Shown here piece after piece: positions 1 through 8,483 of a stretch of DNA of 64,000 nt (position 1 is the first letter of the stretch; every line of letters starts with the position of its first letter). Origin of the DNA: Flavobacteriales bacterium (GTDB taxonomy: Bacteria > Bacteroidota > Bacteroidia > Flavobacteriales_F > PHOS-HE28); assembly GCA_030584065.1 (NCBI GenBank), contig CP129489.1, positions 3,574,235 through 3,638,234 on the forward strand, read 5' to 3'. A program made the position numbers and the translations under genes. The notes beneath the pieces are model-generated. The model saw only the letters and a list, made by a program, of their open reading frames with translations. It was not told where the DNA came from and ran no database searches.

Positions 1-1445
1 GCACGCATGTCGCAGGCCGCGGTGTCAATGCCATGACCGAAGAGCGCGATGCGATCGATGACCGGCGGAGCGCCGGAGCGGATGTGCGCGTCGAGCCAAT
101 CGAGGCAGTTGACATGGCCTTCCATGAGCCCGCGCAGCTCCCTCGGCAGCTCCGGGCACCAGATCAAGGGGAAGTACCCCGTGGCGCACTCGTAGTTGTC
201 CAGGAGCGTCACGGGCCGCTCCACGGTGAGCAGCGGCGCTGCATGGGCCATGAGCCAATTGCCGTCGCGGTTGATCGGCAGCACGGTGCTTCCCTCCGGC
301 AGGTGCGCGGCCGCCTCGGCGAGCAGGTCGCGCTCCCAGGCCAACGGAGCGGCGGTGGCGCGGTAGTGCCCCAGCCGCGCCTGGTGCAGCAGCAGCAGCA
401 TGATCACGGGCAGGGCCGCCGCCACGGGCCGCACGGGCTGGAGTGCCATCCAGGCGATCAGCGGCAGCAGTGCCATCAGCTGGAGCCGCAGGGTGATGTA
501 GCTGGCGAAGCCGGCCGAATCGGGCAGGAAGAAATAGAGGCCGAGGAGGAGGAGGGATGCCCCGAGCAGCGCATCGCCGGCCGCGATCCGCCAAGGGCGT
601 TCCGCGGAGGCACGCCCGATCGCGGCAGCGGCCAGCGCCCCGACCAGGATGAGCTTGAGCGCATAGGAGAATTTCACCTCTTCGCCGCCGAAGAGCACAA
701 GCACCCGCAGGTTGAACAGCTGGCGCAGGTTGTCCAGGGGGTCGACCGCCGACCAGGCGATGGCCTGGCCGGTACCGAAGCGCTGCATGAGCCAGAGGGC
801 CGGCACCGCCATGGCCACGAATGCAGCCAGCGCGAGCCACGGCCGCGCGAAACGGACATCCTCCCTGGCGCGGAGGCCGAGCGCCACCGTCAGCTCATGG
901 GCGCCGCAGAGCAGCAGGAAAAGCGGCAGGGCCATGGTGTGCGTGTACAGGATGACCAGTGAAGCAGGGAGGAGCAGTGCAGTGTGCCACCAGGTCACGC
1001 GTGCGCGGGAGATCCACGCGGCGGCCAGGAGCAATGCCAGCGACAGGCCCAGCAGGAAGTTGTGGAAGCCCATCAGCAGCAGGAAGTTCACCGTGAAGGG
1101 CAGCGCCATCAGGATGAGCGGGCTGGGCCGTCCGAAGGCTGCCGCCAAGGCCCAGGTCCCCAGGCCCAGGCCGAGGATGAGCGCGGCGAGGAATACCCGC
1201 TCGGCCACCAGCGGCGGAAGCACCTGGGCCAGTGCGCCGAGGGCCATGTGCCCGCCCGCATTCGGCACCAGGCCCGGGTTGCGGCAGAAGACGCCCTCCG
1301 GGATGCCCTCGAACAGCATGCGCGCCGTGTAGAGGTGCGTCCAGCCATCGAGCGAAGGGAAGAAGGGGATCACCACCACCCACGCCGCGCTCCCCAGGAA
1401 GGCAAGGGCGATAAGGAGGTTCACCCAGCGCGTGCGCAATGCCAT
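1..1445 (-). CDS. Polytopic membrane protein, unknown function (runs off the left edge)
   Basis: An open frame of at least 481 residues starts at 1445 on the minus strand and continues past base 1, so the C-terminus is missing. The start reads MALRTRWVN, followed at once by a hydrophobic segment. About ten hydrophobic stretches follow, then a soluble portion near the visible end with an N-R-D-G-N-W-L-M segment. The layout resembles glycosyltransferase-C-like membrane proteins, but I see no diagnostic catalytic motif, so the function is unassigned. It begins 7 bases after the gldA stop, so it is probably cotranscribed with gldA and could serve envelope or gliding functions (inference). Confidence 0.7.
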   Translation of the reverse strand, partial: MALRTRWVNLLIALAFLGSAAWVVVIPFFPSLDGWTHLYTARMLFEGIPEGVFCRNPGLVPNAGGHMALGALAQVLPPLVAERVFLAALILGLGLGTWALAAAFGRPSPLILMALPFTVNFLLLMGFHNFLLGLSLALLLAAAWISRARVTWWHTALLLPASLVILYTHTMALPLFLLLCGAHELTVALGLRAREDVRFARPWLALAAFVAMAVPALWLMQRFGTGQAIAWSAVDPLDNLRQLFNLRVLVLFGGEEVKFSYALKLILVGALAAAAIGRASAERPWRIAAGDALLGASLLLLGLYFFLPDSAGFASYITLRLQLMALLPLIAWMALQPVRPVAAALPVIMLLLLHQARLGHYRATAAPLAWERDLLAEAAAHLPEGSTVLPINRDGNWLMAHAAPLLTVERPVTLLDNYECATGYFPLIWCPELPRELRGLMEGHVNCLDWLDAHIRSGAPPVIDRIALFGHGIDTAACDMR

Positions 1446-1452
1446 CGGCCTC

Positions 1453-2364
1453 CTAGCGGTTGCCCGTGAGTTCCTTGAAGACCTCCTCCAGCCCGCGCTC
1501 GCTGCGCTGCATGCCCAGCACCTTCAGCCCCTGCTGCACGGCGAACTCGAAGATGGCGGGCCGGATGTCGCGGTCGGCAGGGTGCGCCAGCAGCCAAGTG
1601 CCGCCCTCCTTGCGCCGCGCGTTGAGCACACCCGCCACCTGGAGGAGCTCGTTGGCCTGCGGCGAGCGGTCGAACTCCACCTCGAGCACCGCCCCTTGGG
1701 CTTGGCGCCCGCGCAGGGTGCTGGCCTTGTCATCGGCCACGATGCGTCCCTTGTCGATGATGATCACGCGGTCGCAGATGGCCTCCACCTCCTGCATGAT
1801 GTGCGTGCTGAGCATCACCGTCTTCTCGCGCCCCAGGCTCTTGATCAGCGCGCGGATGTCCACCAGCTGGTTGGGGTCGAGGCCGCTGGTGGGCTCGTCG
1901 AGGATCAGCACCTGCGGATCGTGGATGAGCGCTTGCGCCAGTCCCACGCGCTGGCGGTAGCCCTTGCTGAGCTGGCCGATGCGCTTGTGCTGTTCGGGCC
2001 CCAGGCCAACGCGCTGCACGAGCGCATCCACGCGCTTCGAGCGGTCGCGCAGCCCATGCACGCCCGCCACGAAGTCGAGGTGCTCGCGCACATACAGGTC
2101 GAGGTAGAGCGGGTTGTGCTCGGGGAGGTAGCCCACGCGGCGCCTCACCTCCATGCTGTGCGTCCGCGTGTCGAAGCCGCCCACGACGGCATCACCGCTG
2201 CTGGGCGGGATGAAGCAGGTGAGGATCTTCATCATCGTGCTCTTCCCGGCGCCGTTGGGCCCCAGGAAGCCCACCACCTCGCCGGCTCCGATCTCGAAGG
2301 AGGCGTCATCGAGCGCTTTCTGGGCACCGTAGAACTTGGTGATCCGGCGGACGGAAATGGACAT
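1453..2364 (-). CDS. gldA: Gliding-motility ABC transporter ATP-binding subunit GldA
   Basis: A 303-residue ABC ATPase of GldA length and style. Walker A GPNGAGKST is at about residues 35-43, the signature LSKGYRQR at about 133-140 and Walker B LILDEPTSGLDP at about 151-163. A D-loop and switch histidine (MLSTHIMQE) follow. In flavobacteria GldA works with the membrane proteins GldF and GldG in gliding motility; neither is in this window. The next gene downstream is a polytopic membrane protein 7 bases away. A TACCTTCG -7 element lies 4 bases before the start codon, predicting a leaderless message. A generic ABC-2 exporter ATPase is the main alternative. Confidence 0.85.
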   Translation of the reverse strand: MSISVRRITKFYGAQKALDDASFEIGAGEVVGFLGPNGAGKSTMMKILTCFIPPSSGDAVVGGFDTRTHSMEVRRRVGYLPEHNPLYLDLYVREHLDFVAGVHGLRDRSKRVDALVQRVGLGPEQHKRIGQLSKGYRQRVGLAQALIHDPQVLILDEPTSGLDPNQLVDIRALIKSLGREKTVMLSTHIMQEVEAICDRVIIIDKGRIVADDKASTLRGRQAQGAVLEVEFDRSPQANELLQVAGVLNARRKEGGTWLLAHPADRDIRPAIFEFAVQQGLKVLGMQRSERGLEEVFKELTGNR

Positions 2365-2368
2365 GGGG

Positions 2369-2376
2369 CGAAGGTA
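2369..2376 (-). promoter_or_regulatory. -7 promoter element for gldA
   Basis: TACCTTCG on the minus strand matches the Bacteroidota -7 consensus TAnnTTTG except for C at the seventh position, a change seen repeatedly in this window. It ends 4 bases before the gldA ATG, so transcription would start at or next to the start codon. Confidence 0.5.
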
Positions 2377-2391
2377 GTCGGCTCCCAGCGG

Positions 2392-2916
2392 TCAGTCAGG
2401 CAGCTGCAGGATGGCGGCCCAAGCGGTCGCAAGGCGCTGTTCAAGCGTGCCCTCGATGATCCGGAAGGGCCTTGCGAGCCGCTGCAGCCGAGATGCGTAA
2501 GCCACGAAGAGCCGTTCCCGGTCGTGCGGATTCTCCCGGAGCGGATCGGGCTCCCAGGGGATGTCCGGCCGGCATAGCAGCCACAGGTCATAGCGGCGGC
2601 GCTCGCACTCCGCCACGATCCATGGGTCGCAGCGGCCGAACTTCTCCTCGGACCAGATGCGGATGGTGAGCAGGTCGGTGTCACAGAGGAGCAGGCCGCT
2701 GCCGGACCGCCCGCTGGCGTCGGCTTCCAGTTCCTCACGCTCGACCTGCAGCTTTGCGATCGTGAGCAGGTCCGCTTCCGCATAGGGCCGGCCGAGCCCG
2801 GTCAGGAATGCGCGCGCGGCCTCGGGCACCGCCGCAGCGCCCAGACGCTCGGAGAGTTCCAGGGCCAGCGTGGTCTTGCCGCTGCTCTCGGGGCCTACGA
2901 TCGCGATCCGCCGCAT
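2392..2916 (-). CDS. NadR-like AAA kinase (nicotinamide riboside kinase-type domain)
   Basis: A 174-residue P-loop protein beginning MRRIAIVGPESSGKTT, the Walker A form of the AAA_28/NadR C-terminal kinase domain. An acidic CDTDLLTIRIW segment follows at about residues 100-110, with R-rich lid residues after it. The family phosphorylates nicotinamide riboside and sometimes other nucleosides. The adenylyltransferase domain of full NadR is absent, and the length fits a stand-alone kinase. A PnuC-type vitamin transporter is encoded about 6 kb away at 8474-9094, which supports a salvage role (inference). It is the first gene of a minus-strand group with gldA, but gldA has its own -7 element in the 27-base gap. 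Confidence 0.75.
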   Translation of the reverse strand: MRRIAIVGPESSGKTTLALELSERLGAAAVPEAARAFLTGLGRPYAEADLLTIAKLQVEREELEADASGRSGSGLLLCDTDLLTIRIWSEEKFGRCDPWIVAECERRRYDLWLLCRPDIPWEPDPLRENPHDRERLFVAYASRLQRLARPFRIIEGTLEQRLATAWAAILQLPD

Positions 2917-3002
2917 CCGACGACAAAGTAACTTTCCATCACGGGCCGGGCAGCAGCGGTCGGCCCGGCCCTGTCATGGAAGGGAACCCAAACCCTCCAC
3001 GC

Positions 3003-4829
3003 ATGCGATCGCTCCCAACATTCCTCTGCCTCTTTTGCATGGTCTTCGGCGCCAGCGCCGCATTGCCGCCCGTTGCGCATGCCCCTTTGGGCAGGCACAT
3101 GCAGGAGGTGAACGCCCAATGGCCGCAGATGGATCCGATTGGCGCCGCCGATGGCACCACCGCGCGGTTCGGCACGGAAGCGGATCGGATCCGCATGCAC
3201 CTGCAGCTCGTGCGCGAGCGATTGGCCATGCGCTCCGGGCCTGCCTTGGATCCTTCGCAGCGCGCCAAGCGCGCCATGCTGCTGGGCAGGCTGGGCGACT
3301 ACGCCGATGCGCGCACCTTCCCGCGCAATGAATCGGTCGCGCACCGCAACCCGGTCTTCATCGATGCCTACGGGAATGCCTGCGCGGTGGGCTGGCTGAT
3401 GATCGAGAGCGGCCATGGCGAGCTGGCGCACCGCATCAGCGAAACGATGAACCTCGCCTATGTGCTTGAGATGCCCCGTTCGCCGCTATGGCCGCAGGTC
3501 GCCGCATGGGCGGATGCGCATGGATTCGATGCCGCCGAGCTCGCTTGGATACAGCCGGCCTATCCGCCCAATCTGCCCTGGCAGCCCTTGGGGGATGGAA
3601 CGAACGGCACGGTGCGCGTGGCGCTGCCCCTATCGGATGGCCGTCTGCTCATCGCCGGTGATTTCACGGAGGCCGGAGGGATGGCCGCGAGCGGCGTGGC
3701 CATCTGGGATGGCTCGGCCCACCAGGCGCTGGGTGGCGGCGTGATGGGAACGGTGGCTTGCGCCGTGGAGCATGAAGGCGCGTTGTACGTAGGCGGAAGC
3801 GGCCTCAGCGGCGCAGCGGACCTCGGCAAGTGGAACGGGACCGCCTGGGAGTTCAGCACCGTGTTCGAGGGCAAGGCGCCACGGGTGACTGCGCTGCATG
3901 TCCACAACGGTGCATTGCATGCTGCGGGCACCATCGTGGGCTTCGCCGGCGAGAGCGATGGCGTGATGCGGTGGGAGGGCGGCCAATGGCAGCCGGTGGG
4001 CAGCCTGCTCAACGGTGCCGTGACCGCCCTGGCCTCGCATGCCGGTCGGCTGGTGGCCGCGGGTGAATTCACCGGCTTCGAGCTGGATCCGGTGCCGATG
4101 CTGCGGCATGTAGCGGAGCTGGAGGGCAATGAATGGAGCGAGCTGGTCGGCGGCCTTGATGCGCCGGTGCATGACCTGATGAGCGTCGAAGGCGTGCTCT
4201 ATGCCGCCGGGGCCCTCTATGCCAACATCGCACCTGTCTTCGGCATGGCACGCCTGGCACCCGGTGGGGCGGCATGGGAGCTCCTGCTGCCGAACCTCAG
4301 CGGGTACATCCAGCCGTCCATCGGCCCTGCCCGCATCAACAGCATGGTGGAGCACGAAGGCGCCATCTACATCGCCGGGTCGTTCGTCAGCTACACCTTC
4401 GTCACCGTCGGCACCGGCATCGCCCGATGGTCCGGCATCGACCAGGTTGAGCCGCTGGGCATCCCTGAGCAGCCGGTGCTTGCCGTGGCGACCTACGCCG
4501 GTGAATTGGTGGCCGGCGGGGAGTTCTCGCAATGGCAGCCCTACATCACGAGCGTGGGCCTGGCGACGGGCATTGCCGATGAGCCCATGCAAGGGATGGT
4601 GACGGTGACGCCCAATCCGGCAGCGGACCGCGTTCGGATCGGTGGGGTGAAGGGCGCTGCAACCGCCGCGGTCCTCATCATGGATGCCTCCGGCCGTGCG
4701 GTGCAAGCGCCGCTCGAGCGGTTCTCGGATGCGGTGGTGGTGGATGCTTCCCGGTTGGCGGGCGGGGCCTATCTGGTCCGCATCGGGCACCCTGGGGCGT
4801 CCGTGCTCGCGCGGTTCGTGCGCGAGTGA
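3003..4829 (+). CDS. T9SS cargo protein with a conserved N-terminal domain and beta-propeller-like repeats
   Basis: A 608-residue secreted protein. The chosen start (MRSLPTFLCLFCMVFG) gives a clean signal peptide; an in-frame ATG at 2976 would add nine polar residues. Residues about 25-190 form a helical domain with the pattern RNPVFIDAYGNACAVGWL and, later, LAWIQPAYPPN. I have a general memory of similar stretches in other Bacteroidota secreted proteins but cannot name a function. The middle carries Kelch/delta-60-like repeats (LIAGDFTEAGG, LYVGGSG, LVAAGEFTG). The last ~75 residues are a type A sorting domain (VTPNPAADRVRI, then GGAYLVRI). The 3' end overlaps the convergent CrtA-like gene by 61 bases. 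Confidence 0.82.
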   Translation: MRSLPTFLCLFCMVFGASAALPPVAHAPLGRHMQEVNAQWPQMDPIGAADGTTARFGTEADRIRMHLQLVRERLAMRSGPALDPSQRAKRAMLLGRLGDYADARTFPRNESVAHRNPVFIDAYGNACAVGWLMIESGHGELAHRISETMNLAYVLEMPRSPLWPQVAAWADAHGFDAAELAWIQPAYPPNLPWQPLGDGTNGTVRVALPLSDGRLLIAGDFTEAGGMAASGVAIWDGSAHQALGGGVMGTVACAVEHEGALYVGGSGLSGAADLGKWNGTAWEFSTVFEGKAPRVTALHVHNGALHAAGTIVGFAGESDGVMRWEGGQWQPVGSLLNGAVTALASHAGRLVAAGEFTGFELDPVPMLRHVAELEGNEWSELVGGLDAPVHDLMSVEGVLYAAGALYANIAPVFGMARLAPGGAAWELLLPNLSGYIQPSIGPARINSMVEHEGAIYIAGSFVSYTFVTVGTGIARWSGIDQVEPLGIPEQPVLAVATYAGELVAGGEFSQWQPYITSVGLATGIADEPMQGMVTVTPNPAADRVRIGGVKGAATAAVLIMDASGRAVQAPLERFSDAVVVDASRLAGGAYLVRIGHPGASVLARFVRE

Positions 4830-5575
4830 GCGGATTCAGTCCACGGCTCAGGGAGCCCCTGCCAGCCGTCCTGTACGGGGTTGCGGCCGTGCCAGCTGCC
4901 TTCCGTGGACACCACGCTGAACCGGGCATACAGCTCCTCGCTGAAGCCCGCCGCTTGTCGCGTGCGCCGAACCGCCTGCGCATGGGGGGTGGAAGGCGCG
5001 TGGGCGAAGGCCATCATGTCCGCACGGGACCTCCATACGCTGAAGGTGGCCTGCTCCACCCAAGGCAGCTCTCCCACGCCCTTGGTGAACAGGAGCCCTT
5101 CGCGGCCCTGCAGGGAGCGCGCCACGCGCGCCACCTGCTGCCAGAACCCGATCACGTAGCCCGGCTTGATGGTGGCGCGGGTGAGGACCGCCAGAGGCGC
5201 ATCGTCCGGTGCATCCGCTTGGGGTGCGAAGGGGTTCACACCTGACCACTGGCCGCGGCTCGAAGCGGGTCGCAGGTGCAGGGTGTACACCTCGGCGGAA
5301 TGCGCCCGCCAGGCCGCATGCGCGGCATGCCCTGCATGGAAGCGGTCGGCGTCCTCATGCGAGGCCCAGCTGCCCAGCAGCGCATAGGTGCCGAAGTCGG
5401 GCCAGAAGCCGTAGCCGGAGCCGCCGCCCGTGCCCAGCAGCTTGAAGAAGCGGAGCCCCGAGACGGCCGCGAGGGGCTTCCGCATCTCCGCCATCTGCCG
5501 CATGCCCCACAGCCGGGCGTTGAAGCCGCTGTAGCGAAAGAAGGAGAGGGTGACGTGGGCACCGGCCGCAGGCAT
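4769..5575 (-). CDS. CrtA-type carotenoid monooxygenase (spheroidene monooxygenase-like)
   Basis: A 268-residue protein with the CrtA-family pattern: an N-terminal VTLSFFRYSG region, then LAVLTRATIKPGYVIGFW, a GVGELPWVEQATFSVW core, and a C-terminal FSEELYARFSVVSTEGSW-H-G block. CrtA enzymes oxidise the C-2 position of acyclic carotenoid ends to a ketone. The start at 5575 (MPAAGAH) was chosen over an upstream extension that would run into the divergent desaturase gene. The conserved domain ends near HGRNPV; the last ~30 residues read antisense into the converging T9SS gene, so this tail may be incidental. It is divergent from the carotenoid operon, probably sharing its regulatory region. Confidence 0.78.
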   Translation of the reverse strand: MPAAGAHVTLSFFRYSGFNARLWGMRQMAEMRKPLAAVSGLRFFKLLGTGGGSGYGFWPDFGTYALLGSWASHEDADRFHAGHAAHAAWRAHSAEVYTLHLRPASSRGQWSGVNPFAPQADAPDDAPLAVLTRATIKPGYVIGFWQQVARVARSLQGREGLLFTKGVGELPWVEQATFSVWRSRADMMAFAHAPSTPHAQAVRRTRQAAGFSEELYARFSVVSTEGSWHGRNPVQDGWQGLPEPWTESAHSRTNRASTDAPGCPMRTR

Positions 5576-5617
5576 GAATGAGTGAACGATCCGGGCCTCG
5601 CAACTGTTCTCCCCACC

Positions 5618-7123
5618 GTGCGCAAGAAGGCCATCATCATCGGCTCCGGCATCGCTGGCATGGCGACCGCCATCCGCTTGGCGGCCAAGGGCCATGAAGT
5701 GGAGGTCTTCGAGGCCGCCGATGCCCCCGGTGGCAAGCTGGCCGAGTTCACCGAAGGCGGCTTCCGGTTCGACATGGGCCCTTCGCTATTCACGCGGCCC
5801 GATCTGGTGGAGGAGCTTTTCCGGGAGGCCGGCGTGGACATGGAGGGCCGGTTCCGCTTCGTCCGGCTGGAGGAGGCTAATCGGTACTTCTGGGAGGATG
5901 GCACGCGGGTCACCGGCTTCTGCGATGCCGATCGGTTCGCTGCCGAGCTGCAGGACCGATTGGGCGTACCTGTCGAACGCACCAAGGCCCATATCGCACG
6001 TGCGGTGGAGCTGCTGGGCACCACCGGACGCACATTCCTGGAGCATTCGCTGCACCGCATGGACACCGTGTTGCGCGGCGGCTTCCTCAAGGCCCTGGCT
6101 AGCGCCCGCCCGACAGAGCTCATGGGCACCCTGGACAGCGTGAACCGGACCGCCCTCGGCGACCACCCGAAGGCCGTGCAGCTCTTCAACCGCTTCGCCA
6201 CTTACAATGGCAGCAATCCGTTCACCACGCCGGGGCTGATGCGCATGATTCCCGGTCTGGAGCACGGGCAGGGCGCCTTCTACCCGGTGGGCGGCATGTA
6301 CGCCATCGCCCGGGCGCTGCACCTGCTGGCCGTTGACCTCGGCGTCCGGTTCAGGTTCGGCACGCCGGTGGAGCGCATCCTCCTCGATGAAGAGGACCGT
6401 CGCGCAAGGGGGGTGCGTGCCGCCGGCCGTGACCATGCGGCGGAGCTGGTGGTGAGCAACATGGACATCGTTCCCACCTACCGGAAACTGCTTCCCGGAC
6501 TGAAGGCCCCCGAGCGCACGCTGGCCCAGGAGCGCAGCAGCAGCGCCTTGGTATTCTATTGGGGCGTGCGCGGCAGCTTCCCGGAGCTCGGCCTGCACAA
6601 CATCCTCTTCAGCAACGATTATACTGCCGAGTTCGATCACCTTTTCGGGAAGCTGGCGGTCTATGATGACCCCACGGTGTACATCAACATCACCAGCAAG
6701 TTCACGCCCGGCGATGCGCCTGCGGGGTGCGAGAACTGGTTCACCATGATCAATGCCCCGCGCGATGCCGGCCAGGACCGCGCCACGCTGGTGCACCAGG
6801 CGCGCCGGGCCATCACCGCCAAGGTGAAGCGTACGCTGGGCGTCGATGTGGAGCCCTTGATCGCCGTGGAGCGGGTGCTCGACCCGCGGATGATCGCCGA
6901 GCGCACCTCCAGCTGGCAGGGCTCGCTGTATGGCACCAGCAGCAATTCGCGCTGGTCCGCCTTCCTGCGCCATCCCAATTTCCACAGCAGCATACAGGGC
7001 CTCTTCTTCTGCGGGGGGAGCGTCCACCCGGGTGGCGGCATCCCCCTGGCGCTGCTCAGTGCCCGCATCGTTGCCTCCCTCATCCCGGCGGCTTCGCCGC
7101 AACGAACCCCCGCAAGCGCATGA
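5618..7123 (+). CDS. Carotenoid desaturase, CrtI/CrtD family
   Basis: A 501-residue FAD-dependent desaturase. The dinucleotide-binding fold AIIIGSGIAGMATAIRLAAKG is at the N-terminus, and the C-terminal CrtI block GLFFCGGSVHPGGGIPLALLS is intact. No ATG suits the start; GTG at 5618 gives MRKKAIIIGSG, while GTG at 5582 would add 12 residues and leave 6 bases to the divergent gene. CrtI family members include phytoene desaturase and 1-hydroxycarotenoid 3,4-desaturase (CrtD). The neighbouring CruF-type hydratase and CrtA-like enzyme favour CrtD, but sequence alone does not settle it. The stop overlaps the next start (ATGA), indicating translational coupling. Confidence 0.85.
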   Translation: MRKKAIIIGSGIAGMATAIRLAAKGHEVEVFEAADAPGGKLAEFTEGGFRFDMGPSLFTRPDLVEELFREAGVDMEGRFRFVRLEEANRYFWEDGTRVTGFCDADRFAAELQDRLGVPVERTKAHIARAVELLGTTGRTFLEHSLHRMDTVLRGGFLKALASARPTELMGTLDSVNRTALGDHPKAVQLFNRFATYNGSNPFTTPGLMRMIPGLEHGQGAFYPVGGMYAIARALHLLAVDLGVRFRFGTPVERILLDEEDRRARGVRAAGRDHAAELVVSNMDIVPTYRKLLPGLKAPERTLAQERSSSALVFYWGVRGSFPELGLHNILFSNDYTAEFDHLFGKLAVYDDPTVYINITSKFTPGDAPAGCENWFTMINAPRDAGQDRATLVHQARRAITAKVKRTLGVDVEPLIAVERVLDPRMIAERTSSWQGSLYGTSSNSRWSAFLRHPNFHSSIQGLFFCGGSVHPGGGIPLALLSARIVASLIPAASPQRTPASA

Positions 7124-7767
7124 GAGCCCTCGTACAGCGCCTCGACCGGCGCCATGCCACCGGACTGGTGCTGATCCTCCACCTGGTGGGCCTCGTGGCC
7201 CTGGCCACGCCCCTGGCCCCGCATGTGCTCCCGCTCACGCCGATCAACCTATTGCTCACGGCGGCGGCCATGGTGCTCTTCGCCAACCTTGATCGACGCA
7301 CGGTGGCCCTGGCCTTGTTGGTGGGCGCCCTGGGTTATTCCGTGGAAGTGCTGGGCGTGTGGACGGGCCGTGTCTTCGGTTCCTACACCTACGGCGATGT
7401 GCTCGGCGTCAAGCTGCTCAACGTCCCCTTGCTCATCGGCCTCAACTGGAGCATGCTTGTCTTCGCCATCGGCGCCGTCCTGGAGCGCCTGCGCCTTCCG
7501 GTGTGGCTGAAGGTGGCGGCGGGCAGCGCAGCCATGGTGGCGCTCGACCTGCTCATTGAGCCCGTGGCCGTGCACCTCGGCTTCTGGACCTGGGCGCAGG
7601 GCGACATCCCGCTGCAGAACTACCTCGCGTGGGGAGGGGTGAGCGCGGTCTTCTTCACGCTCTTCTTCGCCGCTCCGGTGCGGCGCGAGAATCCGCTGGG
7701 CCCTGCCGTGCTGCTGGCGCAGGTGGTTTTCTTTGCCGGGCTCAACCTGGTGCTGGGCGCCGTGTGA
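7120..7767 (+). CDS. cruF: CruF-type carotenoid 1',2'-hydratase (carotenoid biosynthesis membrane protein)
   Basis: A 215-residue membrane protein with about six or seven hydrophobic segments. Conserved features of the CruF/CrtF (DUF422) family are visible, including GYSVEVLGVWTGRVFGSYTYG and, near the end, DLLIEPVAVHLGFWTW. CruF adds water to the psi end of monocyclic or acyclic carotenoids, giving the 1'-hydroxyl found in myxol- and saproxanthin-type pigments. It overlaps the desaturase stop by ATGA and its own stop overlaps the lycopene cyclase start (TGATG), so the three genes form a tightly coupled operon. Confidence 0.82.
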   Translation: MRALVQRLDRRHATGLVLILHLVGLVALATPLAPHVLPLTPINLLLTAAAMVLFANLDRRTVALALLVGALGYSVEVLGVWTGRVFGSYTYGDVLGVKLLNVPLLIGLNWSMLVFAIGAVLERLRLPVWLKVAAGSAAMVALDLLIEPVAVHLGFWTWAQGDIPLQNYLAWGGVSAVFFTLFFAAPVRRENPLGPAVLLAQVVFFAGLNLVLGAV

Positions 7768-8483
7768 TGGAGCACTACTACTACCTCGGCCTCGACCTCT
7801 TCACCCTGTCGTTCCCGCTGCTGCGGAGCTTCGAGCCCAAGCTGCAGTACTGGCGCAAGTGGCCAGGCCTCTTCACCGGCATCGCGGTGATGGCCACCGT
7901 CTTCCTCATCTGGGACGCCATCTTCACCGCCCATGGGGTGTGGGGATTCAACCCGCGCTACCTCACCGGCCCGAAGTTCTTCCACCTGCCCATCGAGGAG
8001 TGGCTCTTCTTCCTGGTGGTGCCCTACAGCTGCGTGTTCATCTATGAGGCCCTGCGCCATTATGTGCGGCGCGACATCCTGGGGAGGGTGGCACGGCCGC
8101 TGAGCATCGCCCTCATCGCGGTGCTGCTCGTGGTCGGTGGGCTCCACATCGACCGCATCTACACCGCCATCACCTTCCTCAGCACGGCCGCCATGCTGGC
8201 CTTGCATGTGTTCGTGTTGAAGAGCCCTTACCTCGGGCGGTTCTATCTGGGCTATGCCGTGAGCCTAATCCCCTTCTTCCTGGTGAACGGCATCCTCACC
8301 GGCTGGCTGCTCGAGGAGCCCATCGTGTGGTACAACGATGCGGAGAACCTCGGCATCCGCCTCAACACGATTCCTATCGAGGACAGTCAGTACCTGCTCT
8401 TCTTCCTGCTGCTCACCATCACTTTCTACGAGCGGCCGCTGAAGCGGGGGCATGGCGACCTGCCGCCGGTGGATCAGCCCTGA
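7767..8483 (+). CDS. Lycopene cyclase, CrtYc/CrtYd fused type
   Basis: A 238-residue integral membrane protein made of two lycopene cyclase domains in tandem. The first contains FFHLPIEEWLFFLVVPYSC and the second IRLNTIPIEDSQYLLFFLL. The paired P-I-E-E/P-I-E-D motifs are typical of CrtYcd/CrtY-B-type cyclases. It closes the psi end of lycopene into a beta-ring. With CruF and a CrtD-like desaturase the likely product is a monocyclic carotenoid with one beta-end and one hydroxylated acyclic end (inference). The gene starts inside the cruF stop and ends overlapping the convergent pnuC gene by 10 bases. Confidence 0.87.
   Translation: MEHYYYLGLDLFTLSFPLLRSFEPKLQYWRKWPGLFTGIAVMATVFLIWDAIFTAHGVWGFNPRYLTGPKFFHLPIEEWLFFLVVPYSCVFIYEALRHYVRRDILGRVARPLSIALIAVLLVVGGLHIDRIYTAITFLSTAAMLALHVFVLKSPYLGRFYLGYAVSLIPFFLVNGILTGWLLEEPIVWYNDAENLGIRLNTIPIEDSQYLLFFLLLTITFYERPLKRGHGDLPPVDQP

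Noticed and set aside
1432-2577. Plus-strand frame opposite gldA
   Set aside because: Composition is H/L/V/A-rich with no recognisable motif, while the minus strand carries a complete ABC ATPase.
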